64,000 nucleotides of DNA from positions 1,590,501-1,654,500 of the forward strand of contig NZ_JBBOYD010000001.1 of NCBI RefSeq assembly GCF_038007965.1, written 5' to 3'. A program made the translations under genes and the position numbers. The DNA comes from Niallia sp. FSL W8-0635 (GTDB lineage Bacteria > Bacillota > Bacilli > Bacillales > Cytobacillaceae). This document shows positions 43,553 to 51,928 of the stretch, in pieces. How positions within the stretch are numbered: position 1 is the stretch's first letter; each line of letters opens with the position of its first letter. The notes beneath the pieces were generated by a model that saw only the letters and a list, made by a program, of their open reading frames with translations, was not told where the DNA came from and made no database searches.

Positions 43553-45085
43553 TTATTCTACTGCCTCATTCATTTTCGTTGGACCAGTTTGTTCCTCTGT
43601 TTCCTTTGGAGGAACAGCACGTTTTACAAATGCTGCTAGAATAAGGGCAATGATAACAATTCCGACTGAAATAAGGAAAGCGTCATTTATTCCTTCAAGC
43701 ATTGCTTGCATTCCCAGCTGCTCCTGCATAGTAGCGAGGGCTTCTGGAGATGGTTGAGTAGTTGCGTTGCTCATATCTTTCATTGCTTGAGCTGCCAATT
43801 CTTCTCCATGTGCGGTTGTACGTTGAGACATGATCGTAATCATAACGGCAGATCCGATTGCTCCTGACACTTGGGATAATGTATTATTTAACGCAGTACC
43901 ATGAGGATTCATGCGAGATGGCAATTCATTTAAACCATTTGTCATAATCGGCATCATAACCATGGACATACCGAACATACGTAAAGAATAGATAAGCACC
44001 AATGTAGTTGTAGTAGTTGTCATCGATAATTGACTAAACATATAGGTAGTAATGGCAGTCAAGGTTAACCCAACTAAAGCAAGTGTTCTCGCGCCATACT
44101 TATCAAAAAGTCTTCCCGTAATCGGTGACATAATCCCCATAATAATGGCACCAGGCAATAATAATAGACCAGAATGGAAAGGTGAAATTCCTCTAACAGT
44201 TTGAATATACATTGGCATCAAGAGCATTGCAGAGAATAGTGCGATATTAACTACTATCGTAATAACTGCTGATAACGAGAATAATGGATACTTAAAGATT
44301 CGGAATTCAAGCATTGGTGTAGTCATTTTTAACTGACGAAGAACAAAGAATATGAGCGCTATTGCACCTACTATTAAAGTGCCATAAACGTGAATATTAC
44401 TCCATCCTTTCGTACCTGCTGAACTAAATCCGTATAATAATCCACCAAAACCTAAAGTAGATAAAGCGACAGATAAGATATCAATATGAATATCTACTTT
44501 TTCTTTCTTATCTTTAATTTTAAAAATCGCCAAAATTAAAACAAGGATTGCAATCGGTGAAACAACATAGAACAGCATTCTCCATTCATAATGTTCCACA
44601 ATATATCCTGATAGTGTAGGACCAATTGCTGGTGCGAACGTCATAATCAGACCAAAAACACCCATTGCACTTCCACGTTTTTCAACTGGAAAGCTTGTTA
44701 GCAAAAAGTTCATTAATACAGGTAGCATAATGGAAGAGCCTGAAGCCTGTATCATTCGCGAAAGAAGTAATACTGGGAAGGTATGTGCGATTCCAGCAAT
44801 TAAGGTACCAGCTGCAAAAAGGGACATTGCAGTGATAAACAATCTTCTTGTCGAATATTTTTGAATTAAGAAGGCGGATGTTGGAATCATAATTCCATTT
44901 ACAAGCATATATCCAGTTATTAGCCATTGACCTACTGAAGGATCAATCTTGAAGTCTGCACTAATAGACGGTAAAGCGATATTTAGCAGTGTTGAATTTA
45001 AAAATGCGACAAAGGCACCCGCCATTAAAATAACAATTATGCCATATGGCGGTTTTTTTTCATTCGATGTTGCATTTGTGTTCAT
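43553..45085 (-). CDS. DHA2-family multidrug MFS exporter (EmrB/QacA type)
   Basis: 510 residues, 14 membrane helices. Motif A (SAFLIQKYSTRRLFI), motif C (GLIMTFAPAIGPTLSGYIVEH) and the segment SFPVEKRGSAMG mark a 14-helix drug:proton antiporter of the DHA2 class. The first helix has the ALPSIS-type signature (NSTLLNIALPSIS, motif D1). ATG 45085 with GGAGGAA about 10 bases upstream. A TetR-family gene lies divergently 275 bp away and probably represses it. Substrates may include antibiotics, biocides or metabolites. Confidence 0.92.
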   Translation of the reverse strand: MNTNATSNEKKPPYGIIVILMAGAFVAFLNSTLLNIALPSISADFKIDPSVGQWLITGYMLVNGIMIPTSAFLIQKYSTRRLFITAMSLFAAGTLIAGIAHTFPVLLLSRMIQASGSSIMLPVLMNFLLTSFPVEKRGSAMGVFGLIMTFAPAIGPTLSGYIVEHYEWRMLFYVVSPIAILVLILAIFKIKDKKEKVDIHIDILSVALSTLGFGGLLYGFSSAGTKGWSNIHVYGTLIVGAIALIFFVLRQLKMTTPMLEFRIFKYPLFSLSAVITIVVNIALFSAMLLMPMYIQTVRGISPFHSGLLLLPGAIIMGIMSPITGRLFDKYGARTLALVGLTLTAITTYMFSQLSMTTTTTTLVLIYSLRMFGMSMVMMPIMTNGLNELPSRMNPHGTALNNTLSQVSGAIGSAVMITIMSQRTTAHGEELAAQAMKDMSNATTQPSPEALATMQEQLGMQAMLEGINDAFLISVGIVIIALILAAFVKRAVPPKETEEQTGPTKMNEAVE

Positions 45086-45155
45086 TAAAACTATTCCTCC
45101 CTATGAACTCTACGTTCTTTTTATCCATTGAATCTAAGCTTAAATAATAATATAC

Positions 45156-45343
45156 CTGTAGTATAAATTTTGCAATAAAAATGTTTAGAATCCCTAAGTA
45201 AAAAATAATTTCTTTACAATCGACTTAAGATACTATGGAGAAATCCTTATAGCACAAGACATTCACCCGTTATTCCCTTCTTACGTAATTGTAATTTCAT
45301 TCTAAATAACCTAGTATATAATTTGAACCAGTAGTCTAAATTT
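45156..45343. promoter_or_regulatory. 15-bp direct repeats between the exporter and TetR genes
   Basis: CTGTAGTATAAATTT (45156-45170) and CAGTAGTCTAAATTT (45329-45343) match in 13 of 15 positions. One lies in the exporter's promoter area, the other just before the TetR ribosome site. They are candidate TetR binding sites, although TetR operators are normally palindromic. Confidence 0.35.
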
Positions 45344-45360
45344 ATTCTTAAGGTGATTAA

Positions 45361-46269
45361 ATGAACAAACGTAAACAGCATGTAATGGATAAAGCACATG
45401 AATTATTTATTGAAAACGGATTTCAGCAAACATCGATCCAAGATATACTAACTGCAAGTAATATTTCAAAAGGTACGTTTTATAATTACTTCTCCAGTAA
45501 AAATGAGTTGTTAATTTCAATTTTTAAAAATATCTATACGGAATTGGAATGGAAAAGGAAACAATTACTAATTGGTCAGGATAAAACAGACAGCACTCTA
45601 TTTATTAAACAAATTGAAATGTTGATAAGCACAAATAATCAATATAAAATAATTTCTTTATTTGAAGAAATCCTTTTTACAAAGGATGAAGAATTAAAAA
45701 ATTATATTAAAAATAGAAGAGTGCATGAGTTTGGCTGGATTTATAATCGATTAGTTGATGTATGTGGTGCACAAAACAAAACCTATTTATTAGATTGTTC
45801 CATCATGCTAATGGGAATGATTCATTCAAGCATTTATGTGCATTCATTAGTCTATCAGGATCACGCAAATATACATCAAATTGTTCAGTACTGTGTGAAT
45901 AGGATTCTCGATATGGTTAACCATTTATCTAATTCCAAGGAAGTCCTTTTAAAACCTGATACGCTGTATAATTGGATTGCACTTCAATCTATAAACGATG
46001 ATGATATGGGAAAGAAGGAAATTCTTTGTATGCTTTATACGTTTAAAGCGGATTTGAAAAAAGAGAGAGAATTTCTTACTAATCACGAAAAAACAGAACA
46101 ATTATTAACATTTATTGAAGAAGAGATAGAGATTAAACACCCAAGATATTTTATTATTGAAAGTACATTGATATCGCTGATGCAAGAGGTAAAAGATACC
46201 CCATATGCTAAAACGGTTCAAACACTTAAAGAAGGCATAGAAAGAGTATTTGCTCAACAAAATCAATGA
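45361..46269 (+). CDS. TetR/AcrR-family transcriptional regulator
   Basis: 302 residues, longer than the common 190-220. The N-terminal TetR helix-turn-helix is clear: KAHELFIENGFQQTSIQDIL, ASNISKGTFYNYFSSKNELL. The remainder is an all-helical ligand domain with an extra C-terminal part of about 100 residues. ATG 45361 follows AAGGTGATTAA. Divergent from the DHA2 exporter, so it is the probable drug-responsive repressor of that gene. The extended C-terminus resembles YxaF/LmrA-like or FrmR-independent TetR forms; no ligand can be named. Confidence 0.88.
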   Translation: MNKRKQHVMDKAHELFIENGFQQTSIQDILTASNISKGTFYNYFSSKNELLISIFKNIYTELEWKRKQLLIGQDKTDSTLFIKQIEMLISTNNQYKIISLFEEILFTKDEELKNYIKNRRVHEFGWIYNRLVDVCGAQNKTYLLDCSIMLMGMIHSSIYVHSLVYQDHANIHQIVQYCVNRILDMVNHLSNSKEVLLKPDTLYNWIALQSINDDDMGKKEILCMLYTFKADLKKEREFLTNHEKTEQLLTFIEEEIEIKHPRYFIIESTLISLMQEVKDTPYAKTVQTLKEGIERVFAQQNQ

Positions 46270-46278
46270 CATTGGGAT

Positions 46279-46319
46279 AGGGAAAAGTCATAGCTAAAAC
46301 AATGACTTTTCTTTTTCCC
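46279..46319. terminator. Terminator between the TetR and permease genes
   Basis: GGGAAAAGTCAT ... ATGACTTTTC with a T-rich and an A-rich flank; likely shared by the convergent genes. Confidence 0.65.
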
Positions 46320-46365
46320 ATTTACTGAGGATTTCACTAATCATGCCGGGGGAAAACAACTGACT

Positions 46366-47721
46366 TTATTCTGCACAGCCCGCTTTGTTTTTCCCTAATT
46401 TATGTCGCATGAAAAATGTTGCTGCCGCAATAATCACAACAAATGCTAAGCTAACAAAGAAGCCGATTCGAACTTGCTTCTCGATGATAGTTCCTGCAAC
46501 AGCAGAGACAATAAGTAAAATACCAAAAGAAGATTTTATTTTATCCCACAGTTTTCCTTTCAGCACTTTAAAGGAAGAAAACAGGATGAAAGCCCAGTTA
46601 TATAATAAAAGAATCCCAGCTGCCGTTGTAATATACTCGAATATTTTTCCTGGTAATAAAAGGGCGGCTATAACAGAAGCAAAGAGCCCAATTCCTCCGA
46701 GAATAAAGGACGGAAGAGGCAGCTGATTGAATTTCTTTAATTTTTTTGTGAAGATTTTTGGTGCATCCCCATCTTTTGCTAATGTAACTAACAAGCTAGT
46801 CACTCCAAATAATGAAGCTGTCATAGTGGAAAATCCAGCAATGATAATAGCTCCATTAAAAACATGGGGGAAAAAGTTTAAGTGATAATCGGATAAGGCA
46901 GTTACAAACGGACTTTCTTTTTCGGAAAACTGATCGAGTGGCGCTAAAATCGACGCCAGCCCTAGAGAAAGAACGTAGATTATCACGAGAATTATGAGCA
47001 TATTTGTCCCAGCTTTTGGCGCGTCTTTTTTATCTTTCAGCTGCATGGCCATTAACCCGATTACTTCTATTCCTCCGTATGCGTAAAAGGCAAATAATAA
47101 AGAAATCCAGAAACCTTTATATCCTTTTGGAAATATTTCATTCATGGAACGCGGGATAGATATATCACCGTTTCCTCCATGTATCCAACCAAAAACAGCC
47201 GCTGCTGCTAAGCCAATAAACATAAGAATCGCTGCTGTTTTAATAATAGCTAAATAATTCTCAACACGATCAAAGCCCTTTGTCCCTAGAAAGACGACAA
47301 ATAAGGAAAGAACAGCATAAATACAGGCGAATACCCATAATGGGACTTTAGGAAACCAAAATTGAGATAAAAGGGAAAGTGCTGTCAATTGGCTCCCCAT
47401 GATTAGAATATTAGAGAACCAATAATTCCATCCACAACTAAAGCCGGCCCAAGGACCGAAAGCTTTGTTTGCATAGTAGCAGAATGATCCTTCCTGTGGA
47501 TCTTCAGCGGTCATCTTCGCTAATTGGTTAAAAACAATATACGTTCCAATTGCAGCTAAAATAAAGGTGAAAACTATGGAAGGACCTGTTTCTTTAATCC
47601 CGAGGCTAGACCCTAGAAAATAGCCAGTTCCTATCGTACAGCCCACACCAATTAAAGATAGCTGCCACCATTTTAGATTTTCAGATTTTGATGAATTAGA
47701 ATTTTCCTGTTTATTTGTCAT
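46366..47721 (-). CDS. APC-family amino acid permease
   Basis: 451 residues with about 12 membrane helices. Helix 1 has the APC unwound substrate site GVGCTIGTGYFLGSSLGIKE, and helices 2-3 the EDPQEGSFCYYANKAFGPWAG block; YAYGGIEVIGLMAMQLKD lies in helix 6. This is the amino acid/polyamine/organocation superfamily, AAT type (YbxG/YtnA-like). The substrate is unknown. ATG 47721 with AGGAG 6-8 bases upstream. Monocistronic; it is divergent from the kinase gene at 47943. Confidence 0.88.
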   Translation of the reverse strand: MTNKQENSNSSKSENLKWWQLSLIGVGCTIGTGYFLGSSLGIKETGPSIVFTFILAAIGTYIVFNQLAKMTAEDPQEGSFCYYANKAFGPWAGFSCGWNYWFSNILIMGSQLTALSLLSQFWFPKVPLWVFACIYAVLSLFVVFLGTKGFDRVENYLAIIKTAAILMFIGLAAAAVFGWIHGGNGDISIPRSMNEIFPKGYKGFWISLLFAFYAYGGIEVIGLMAMQLKDKKDAPKAGTNMLIILVIIYVLSLGLASILAPLDQFSEKESPFVTALSDYHLNFFPHVFNGAIIIAGFSTMTASLFGVTSLLVTLAKDGDAPKIFTKKLKKFNQLPLPSFILGGIGLFASVIAALLLPGKIFEYITTAAGILLLYNWAFILFSSFKVLKGKLWDKIKSSFGILLIVSAVAGTIIEKQVRIGFFVSLAFVVIIAAATFFMRHKLGKNKAGCAE

Positions 47722-47942
47722 GTTTTTCTCCTCTTTAAGTAATAATCAGGGCTTACTTACAAAAGATTGAATCGTTATTAACCACTATTAGTATGTCAGC
47801 TTTTTCAGCAATTATTTGTTTAAGTTAGATAGAAAAGATGGCTGTTCTTTTTAAAAGCAGAAAATATTATTTCCTAATGAAATAATTGTGAAAAGATGGT
47901 AACTTAGATAGGGTGAGGATTTTTTATAAATGAGGAGAAAAG

Positions 47943-49187
47943 ATGATTAGATTTGACAATTACTTATTTGTTTTATTATTAAATGTAGTTCCAATTTTTA
48001 TTTATTATTATTATTTCCATAAAATGAAAATTAAAAATGTAACACTATTTACCTTTATCTATTGTTCAGCCATATTAATTTTATCTATGACATTTCCTTT
48101 AGAAATAGCTCCTGGTCATATTTATGATTTAAGAACAATTCCTTGGTTAGTCGCTTTTTTCTATGGAGGGTTTCCAGCAGGATTATTGACAACTGTTGTG
48201 ATGGGAATATACAGATATATGATTGGGTTTAATGAAGGACTAGTAGTGATGATGATTATCGTACTATTATCCGTACCCATTTTGTACTTCGCAATCAAAA
48301 AATACAAGCAGGCCCAATCTTTAATAAAAAGAATACTGATTGCTTGTATCACATCATTATTTCCTATAAGCATTGATTTAATTGCTACTTCTTTTTTCAC
48401 AAATAAAATAACCTTAACATTTATTGTTTATTTATACTTGTCTCATATTGTTACTTTAATTATTTCTATTTATCTTATAGAGTCACTCTCTTATCAAGAA
48501 AGGAAGAAAGAGCAAAAACAGCAGACAGAAAGAATTAGATTAATTGGTGAAATGGCAGCTTCTGTTGCACATGAAATAAGAAACCCTTTAACTGTTGTTA
48601 AAGGATACACTCATTTATTAAAGGAATCTTCCAATATTACAGGAAAACAACAAGAGATGCTTTCGCTTATGGGATCAGAATTGGTGAGGGCAGAAAAAAT
48701 AATTAATGATTATTTATCACTTGCTCGTACAAATGAAGGCATGAAAGAACAGATAGATGTAGCCAATCTTCTCAAAAAAGTAGAAGAGCTTATGAGTCCA
48801 TATGCTCTTCTAAATAACGTGAAAATATTTAATAAAGTTCAAACACCATGTATAATTCATGCTGGGCAAGATGAAATTCTACAATTATTTATAAATATGA
48901 TCAAAAATGCTATTGAAGCAATAGAGGACAAGGGTGAAGTCGTTATTTCCGAACAAATGACAGAGTCTTATATAAAGATAAATATTACGGATAATGGAAA
49001 AGGAATGTCCGAAGAGGAACTAAACAGACTAGGAACTCCTTTTTATTCTACCAAAACACAAGGTACGGGAATTGGGACCACTGTATGCTTTAATATTGTT
49101 CATCACCTAAACGGCAAAATTAAGATTAAAAGTAAAGTGAATAAAGGAACAACTTTTTCTGTATATTTGCCGATTGTTAGTAAATAA
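47943..49187 (+). CDS. KinB-like sensor histidine kinase (5TM-LYT sensor)
   Basis: 414 residues. Six or so membrane helices in the first 180 residues include the 5TM-LYT signature (DLRTIPWLVAFFYGGFPAGL, TVVMGIYR). A HisKA domain follows with the phosphorylated H210 in SVAHEIRNPLTVVKGY, then the HATPase domain with the N box (INMIKNAIEAI), G1 (ITDNGKGM), F box (LGTPFYSTK) and G2 (GTGIG). This architecture matches KinB-type kinases that feed the sporulation phosphorelay by phosphorylating Spo0F. No response regulator gene is adjacent, which also fits. ATG 47943 with GAGGAG upstream. Confidence 0.88.
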   Translation: MIRFDNYLFVLLLNVVPIFIYYYYFHKMKIKNVTLFTFIYCSAILILSMTFPLEIAPGHIYDLRTIPWLVAFFYGGFPAGLLTTVVMGIYRYMIGFNEGLVVMMIIVLLSVPILYFAIKKYKQAQSLIKRILIACITSLFPISIDLIATSFFTNKITLTFIVYLYLSHIVTLIISIYLIESLSYQERKKEQKQQTERIRLIGEMAASVAHEIRNPLTVVKGYTHLLKESSNITGKQQEMLSLMGSELVRAEKIINDYLSLARTNEGMKEQIDVANLLKKVEELMSPYALLNNVKIFNKVQTPCIIHAGQDEILQLFINMIKNAIEAIEDKGEVVISEQMTESYIKINITDNGKGMSEEELNRLGTPFYSTKTQGTGIGTTVCFNIVHHLNGKIKIKSKVNKGTTFSVYLPIVSK

Positions 49188-49527
49188 ATGAAGAATGTAT
49201 GGGCAGACTATAAAATACGAATAAATTTGTTCATACATTCATTCTTAAAGAACAAAAACGTTAGCTAAAAATGAAAACACTTACAGGAATTCTGGTTTTT
49301 ATGAAGAATATATATAAGGAAGAAAACGAATATTTCATCATTTTTTTCGCATAATAGCTTATATAGTAAAACGTAAGAATATTTCGAGTTAATATTTAAT
49401 TTGTTGGTTTTGTGACGATAATCTCTTAAATCGTGATAAACTTCACTTTTGTTCAAAAAAACTCTATTTTTTTGTCAAACTTACATTTATTTTTGTTCAA
49501 AAAGTGGTATTATATTAAAGGAGTTTA
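49188..49527. other. Gene-free stretch downstream of the kinase
   Basis: A GAATGTATG / CATACATTC inverted repeat (49192-49240) spans a 30-base loop and has no T tract. The rest is AT-rich. A minus-strand frame (49265-49456) is low complexity and not convincing. A promoter for the yjlC-ndh leader should lie around 49480-49515; TATTAT/TATATT boxes are visible, but the -35 is unclear. Confidence 0.4.
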
Positions 49528-49557
49528 ATGATGGAGAGGTTGTGCATCCTCTACTAA
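49528..49557 (+). CDS. Nine-codon leader peptide upstream of yjlC-ndh
   Basis: ATG 49528 to TAA 49555-49557 encodes MMERLCILY. It is preceded by AAAGGAG with 4-5-base spacing (7-8 to the second ATG), as good as any site in the window. Its codons overlap two alternative hairpins (AGAGG 49535-49539 or AGAGG 49566-49570, each able to pair with CCTCT 49548-49552). Translation could therefore choose between folds. No downstream T tract is seen, so control of translation or RNA stability is more likely than termination. Not verified. Confidence 0.35.
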   Translation: MMERLCILY

Positions 49558-49718
49558 TGTGTGAAAGAGGAGCGTATTACCAGTATTAATTCGTACATAC
49601 CTTCATTCATTTTAACTAGAGTTGGTAAAAATATCTTTTGCAAATTTTTGTGCATTGAATCACAAGAAATTTGTTAATAACATTTAAGCGAAAAGCTTAT
49701 AGTAAAGGAGAATCAGTT

Positions 49719-50144
49719 ATGTCAGAAACTACTGCTCAAACGAATGCTGAAAAACAACTGACTGCTACAAATCAAGACCTATTGGATCAGTTGTTAAAGC
49801 CTGAGGTACAAGAATCATTGACAACATTAATCGAGCAACTACCTAAATTAACTGAAATGGTTAATGGTTTATCTAAATCTTATGATGTTGTTCAATCACT
49901 ATCACAAGATGAAGTTTTCAAGAGCGATATTGTTGGTGCGACTACTGAAATGTTCGAACCAGTAATCCATTCCGTTAAGGGGATGGCTTCAGCAGCAATC
50001 GAAGCAAAAGATCGTGCAGAAGAAAGCAATGAAACAATTGGTATTTTTGGTTTAATGAAAATGTTAAAAGACCCACAAGCACAAAAGATGTTCCGTTTTT
50101 TACAGAGCTATCTTCAAATTATGTCAGAGCGCAATAATAAATAA
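49719..50144 (+). CDS. yjlC: DUF1641 protein, YjlC-like
   Basis: 141 residues, acidic and mainly helical, no membrane segment. The DUF1641 region covers about 40-100 (LIEQLPKLTEMVNGLSKSYDVV ... FEPVIHSVKGMAS) and the C-terminus GLMKMLKDPQAQKMFRFLQSYL. In B. subtilis yjlC is cotranscribed with ndh, exactly as here (120 bp to the next gene), and DUF1641 proteins also accompany formate dehydrogenase and other oxidoreductases. ATG 49719 has AAAGGAG 9 bases upstream. The molecular role is unknown; it may help redox enzymes assemble. Confidence 0.85.
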   Translation: MSETTAQTNAEKQLTATNQDLLDQLLKPEVQESLTTLIEQLPKLTEMVNGLSKSYDVVQSLSQDEVFKSDIVGATTEMFEPVIHSVKGMASAAIEAKDRAEESNETIGIFGLMKMLKDPQAQKMFRFLQSYLQIMSERNNK

Positions 50145-50263
50145 TCTTTCATGTAGTCTAGCCTAGTCTGTGTATTGTATATAAAAAGGATTTCTTTTTA
50201 TGAACAATACGGACAAGGAAGCCTGCCAATACTTTTAAATGTAATAAGGACGGAGGATTTACT

Positions 50264-51448
50264 ATGTCAAAACATATCGTTATTTTAGGTGCTGGATACG
50301 GTGGCCTTTTAGCAGCTTTAAATGTTCGTAAATTTTACAGTAAAGCAGAAGCTACAGTTACCGTTATTAACAAATACCCAACACATCAAATTATTACGGA
50401 ATTGCACCGTTTAGCAGCAGGTAATGTTTCTGAAAAAGCTGTTGCAATGCCGTTAGAGAAATTATTCAAAGGGAAAGATATCGATTTGAAAATTGCTTCA
50501 GTTGATTCTTTCAATGTAGATAATAAAGAAGTTGTTTTAGGCGATGGATCTAAATTAACTTATGATGCATTAGTAGTAGCTTTAGGAAGTGTAACTGCAT
50601 ACTTTGGTATCCCAGGTCTTGAAGAGAACAGCATGGTTCTTAAATCTGCAGAGGATGCAAACCGAATTTATAATCATGTTGAAGAGCGTATTCGTGAATA
50701 TGCAAAATCAAGAAAGCAAGAAGATGCTACGATTTTAATCGGTGGTGGCGGACTAACAGGTGTAGAACTTGTTGGTGAGCTTGCTGATATCTTACCAGGA
50801 TTAACAAGAAAATATGGTGTTGATTTCAGAGATATTAAATTACTATTAGTAGAAGCAGGTCCAAAAATTCTTCCAGTACTACCAGAAGACTTAATCGACC
50901 GTGCTACAAAAAGCTTGGAAAAGCGTGGCGTGACATTCTTAACAGGACTTCCTGTAACAAATGTTTCTGGCAATGTTATTGATCTAAAAGATGGTCAACA
51001 AATTGTAGCTAATACATTTGTATGGACTGGTGGAGTACAAGGGAATCCATTAGTTGGTGTTTCTGGACTAGAAGTGAACCGTGGCCGTGCAACAGTTAAT
51101 GAATTCCTACAATCTACATCACACCCTGATGTATTCGTAGCTGGAGATAGTGCTGTATACTTCCCTGCTGATGGAGATGGTCGTCCAGCACCACCAACAG
51201 CGCAAATTGCTTGGCAAATGGGAGAATTAATCGGATATAACCTATATGCTTACCTTGAGGATAAAGCATTAGATACTTTTGATCCAATTAACTCTGGTAC
51301 ACTTGCAAGTCTTGGTAGAAAAGACGGAGTAGCAATCGTTGGCGGAAGCTCTACTCCATTAAGAGGATTACCAGCTTCGTTAATGAAAGAAGCAAGTAAT
51401 ATTCGTTACTTATCACATATCAAAGGTCTATTCAGCTTAGCTTATTAA
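50264..51448 (+). CDS. ndh: Type II NADH dehydrogenase (NDH-2)
   Basis: 394 residues. Two Rossmann motifs: FAD site IVILGAGYGGLLAAL at the N-terminus and NADH site ATILIGGGGLTGVELVGELA (about 155-175). VFVAGDSAVYFPADGDGRPAPPTAQIAWQMG is the quinone-site region with the typical AQxAxQ motif, and the C-terminus ends in a short amphipathic membrane-binding helix. It oxidises NADH and reduces menaquinone without pumping protons. ATG 50264 behind GGAGG. Second gene of the yjlC-ndh operon; terminator at 51455. Confidence 0.93.
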   Translation: MSKHIVILGAGYGGLLAALNVRKFYSKAEATVTVINKYPTHQIITELHRLAAGNVSEKAVAMPLEKLFKGKDIDLKIASVDSFNVDNKEVVLGDGSKLTYDALVVALGSVTAYFGIPGLEENSMVLKSAEDANRIYNHVEERIREYAKSRKQEDATILIGGGGLTGVELVGELADILPGLTRKYGVDFRDIKLLLVEAGPKILPVLPEDLIDRATKSLEKRGVTFLTGLPVTNVSGNVIDLKDGQQIVANTFVWTGGVQGNPLVGVSGLEVNRGRATVNEFLQSTSHPDVFVAGDSAVYFPADGDGRPAPPTAQIAWQMGELIGYNLYAYLEDKALDTFDPINSGTLASLGRKDGVAIVGGSSTPLRGLPASLMKEASNIRYLSHIKGLFSLAY

Positions 51449-51454
51449 TAAATG

Positions 51455-51503
51455 GAAAAAAGATGAGATTTGGTGTAATCACACCATTCTCATCTTTTTT
51501 TTT
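51455..51503 (+). terminator. Terminator of the yjlC-ndh operon
   Basis: AAAAAAGATGAGA...GGTGT pairs with ACACC...TCTCATCTTTTTT, ending in nine T. Confidence 0.85.
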
Positions 51504-51697
51504 ACTTTTTACTATGGTTCAAAGAAATATTGCGCTTGATAGATAATGATTAAAATAAAGAGCTACATATAGATTCTTCCATATAATTCGTTGCATTATA
51601 GTTTTTTCGGTAAGATTTGCTGATTTATGCCCCTTTTGCTTTCTTTACTTTCCTATTTTTCAGGAGTAATATCATTCATGCAAACCAAAATTAATAC

Positions 51698-51887
51698 AAA
51701 TCGCTTAATCCATTTTTGGAACGGGGGACCCAAATTTTGTGTAAAACACTAGGGGTGAATCCTTATTAAGGAAGGGCAACTCTCATATGCCCTAATCCGA
51801 CAGCTAACTCCGGAAGCGTTTAGAGGGGAGAATACTTGATGTTTACTATTACATAACTACAAAGTAATTCTTTGTAGTTTTTTTTTG
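51698..51887 (+). ncRNA. ydaO/yuaA-type c-di-AMP riboswitch with terminator
   Basis: The conserved blocks of the ydaO leader appear in order: CGCTTAATC (51701), CGGGGGACCCA (51722), AGGGGTGAATCC (51771 region), AAGGGCAACTCT (51772-51783 region), CCGACAGCTAACTCCG (51797 onward) and AAGCGTTTAGAGGGGAG (to 51830). A terminator stem AACTACAAAG/CTTTGTAGTT with nine T (51855-51887) forms the expression platform. The gene behind it encodes KimA, the classical target; c-di-AMP rises with potassium and turns the gene off. Confidence 0.93.
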
Positions 51888-51928
51888 CTCAAAAACAGAA
51901 AAGCATTAATATTTATAGTGAGGGATAC

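Noticed and set aside
43417..43644. A 75-codon plus-strand frame after bdhA
   Set aside because: It runs through two terminators and into the end of the convergent exporter gene; no ribosome site.
49400..49460. Rex operator near yjlC-ndh
   Set aside because: TTGTGA-like words are seen but not as the TTGTGAA-N4-TTCACAA palindrome.
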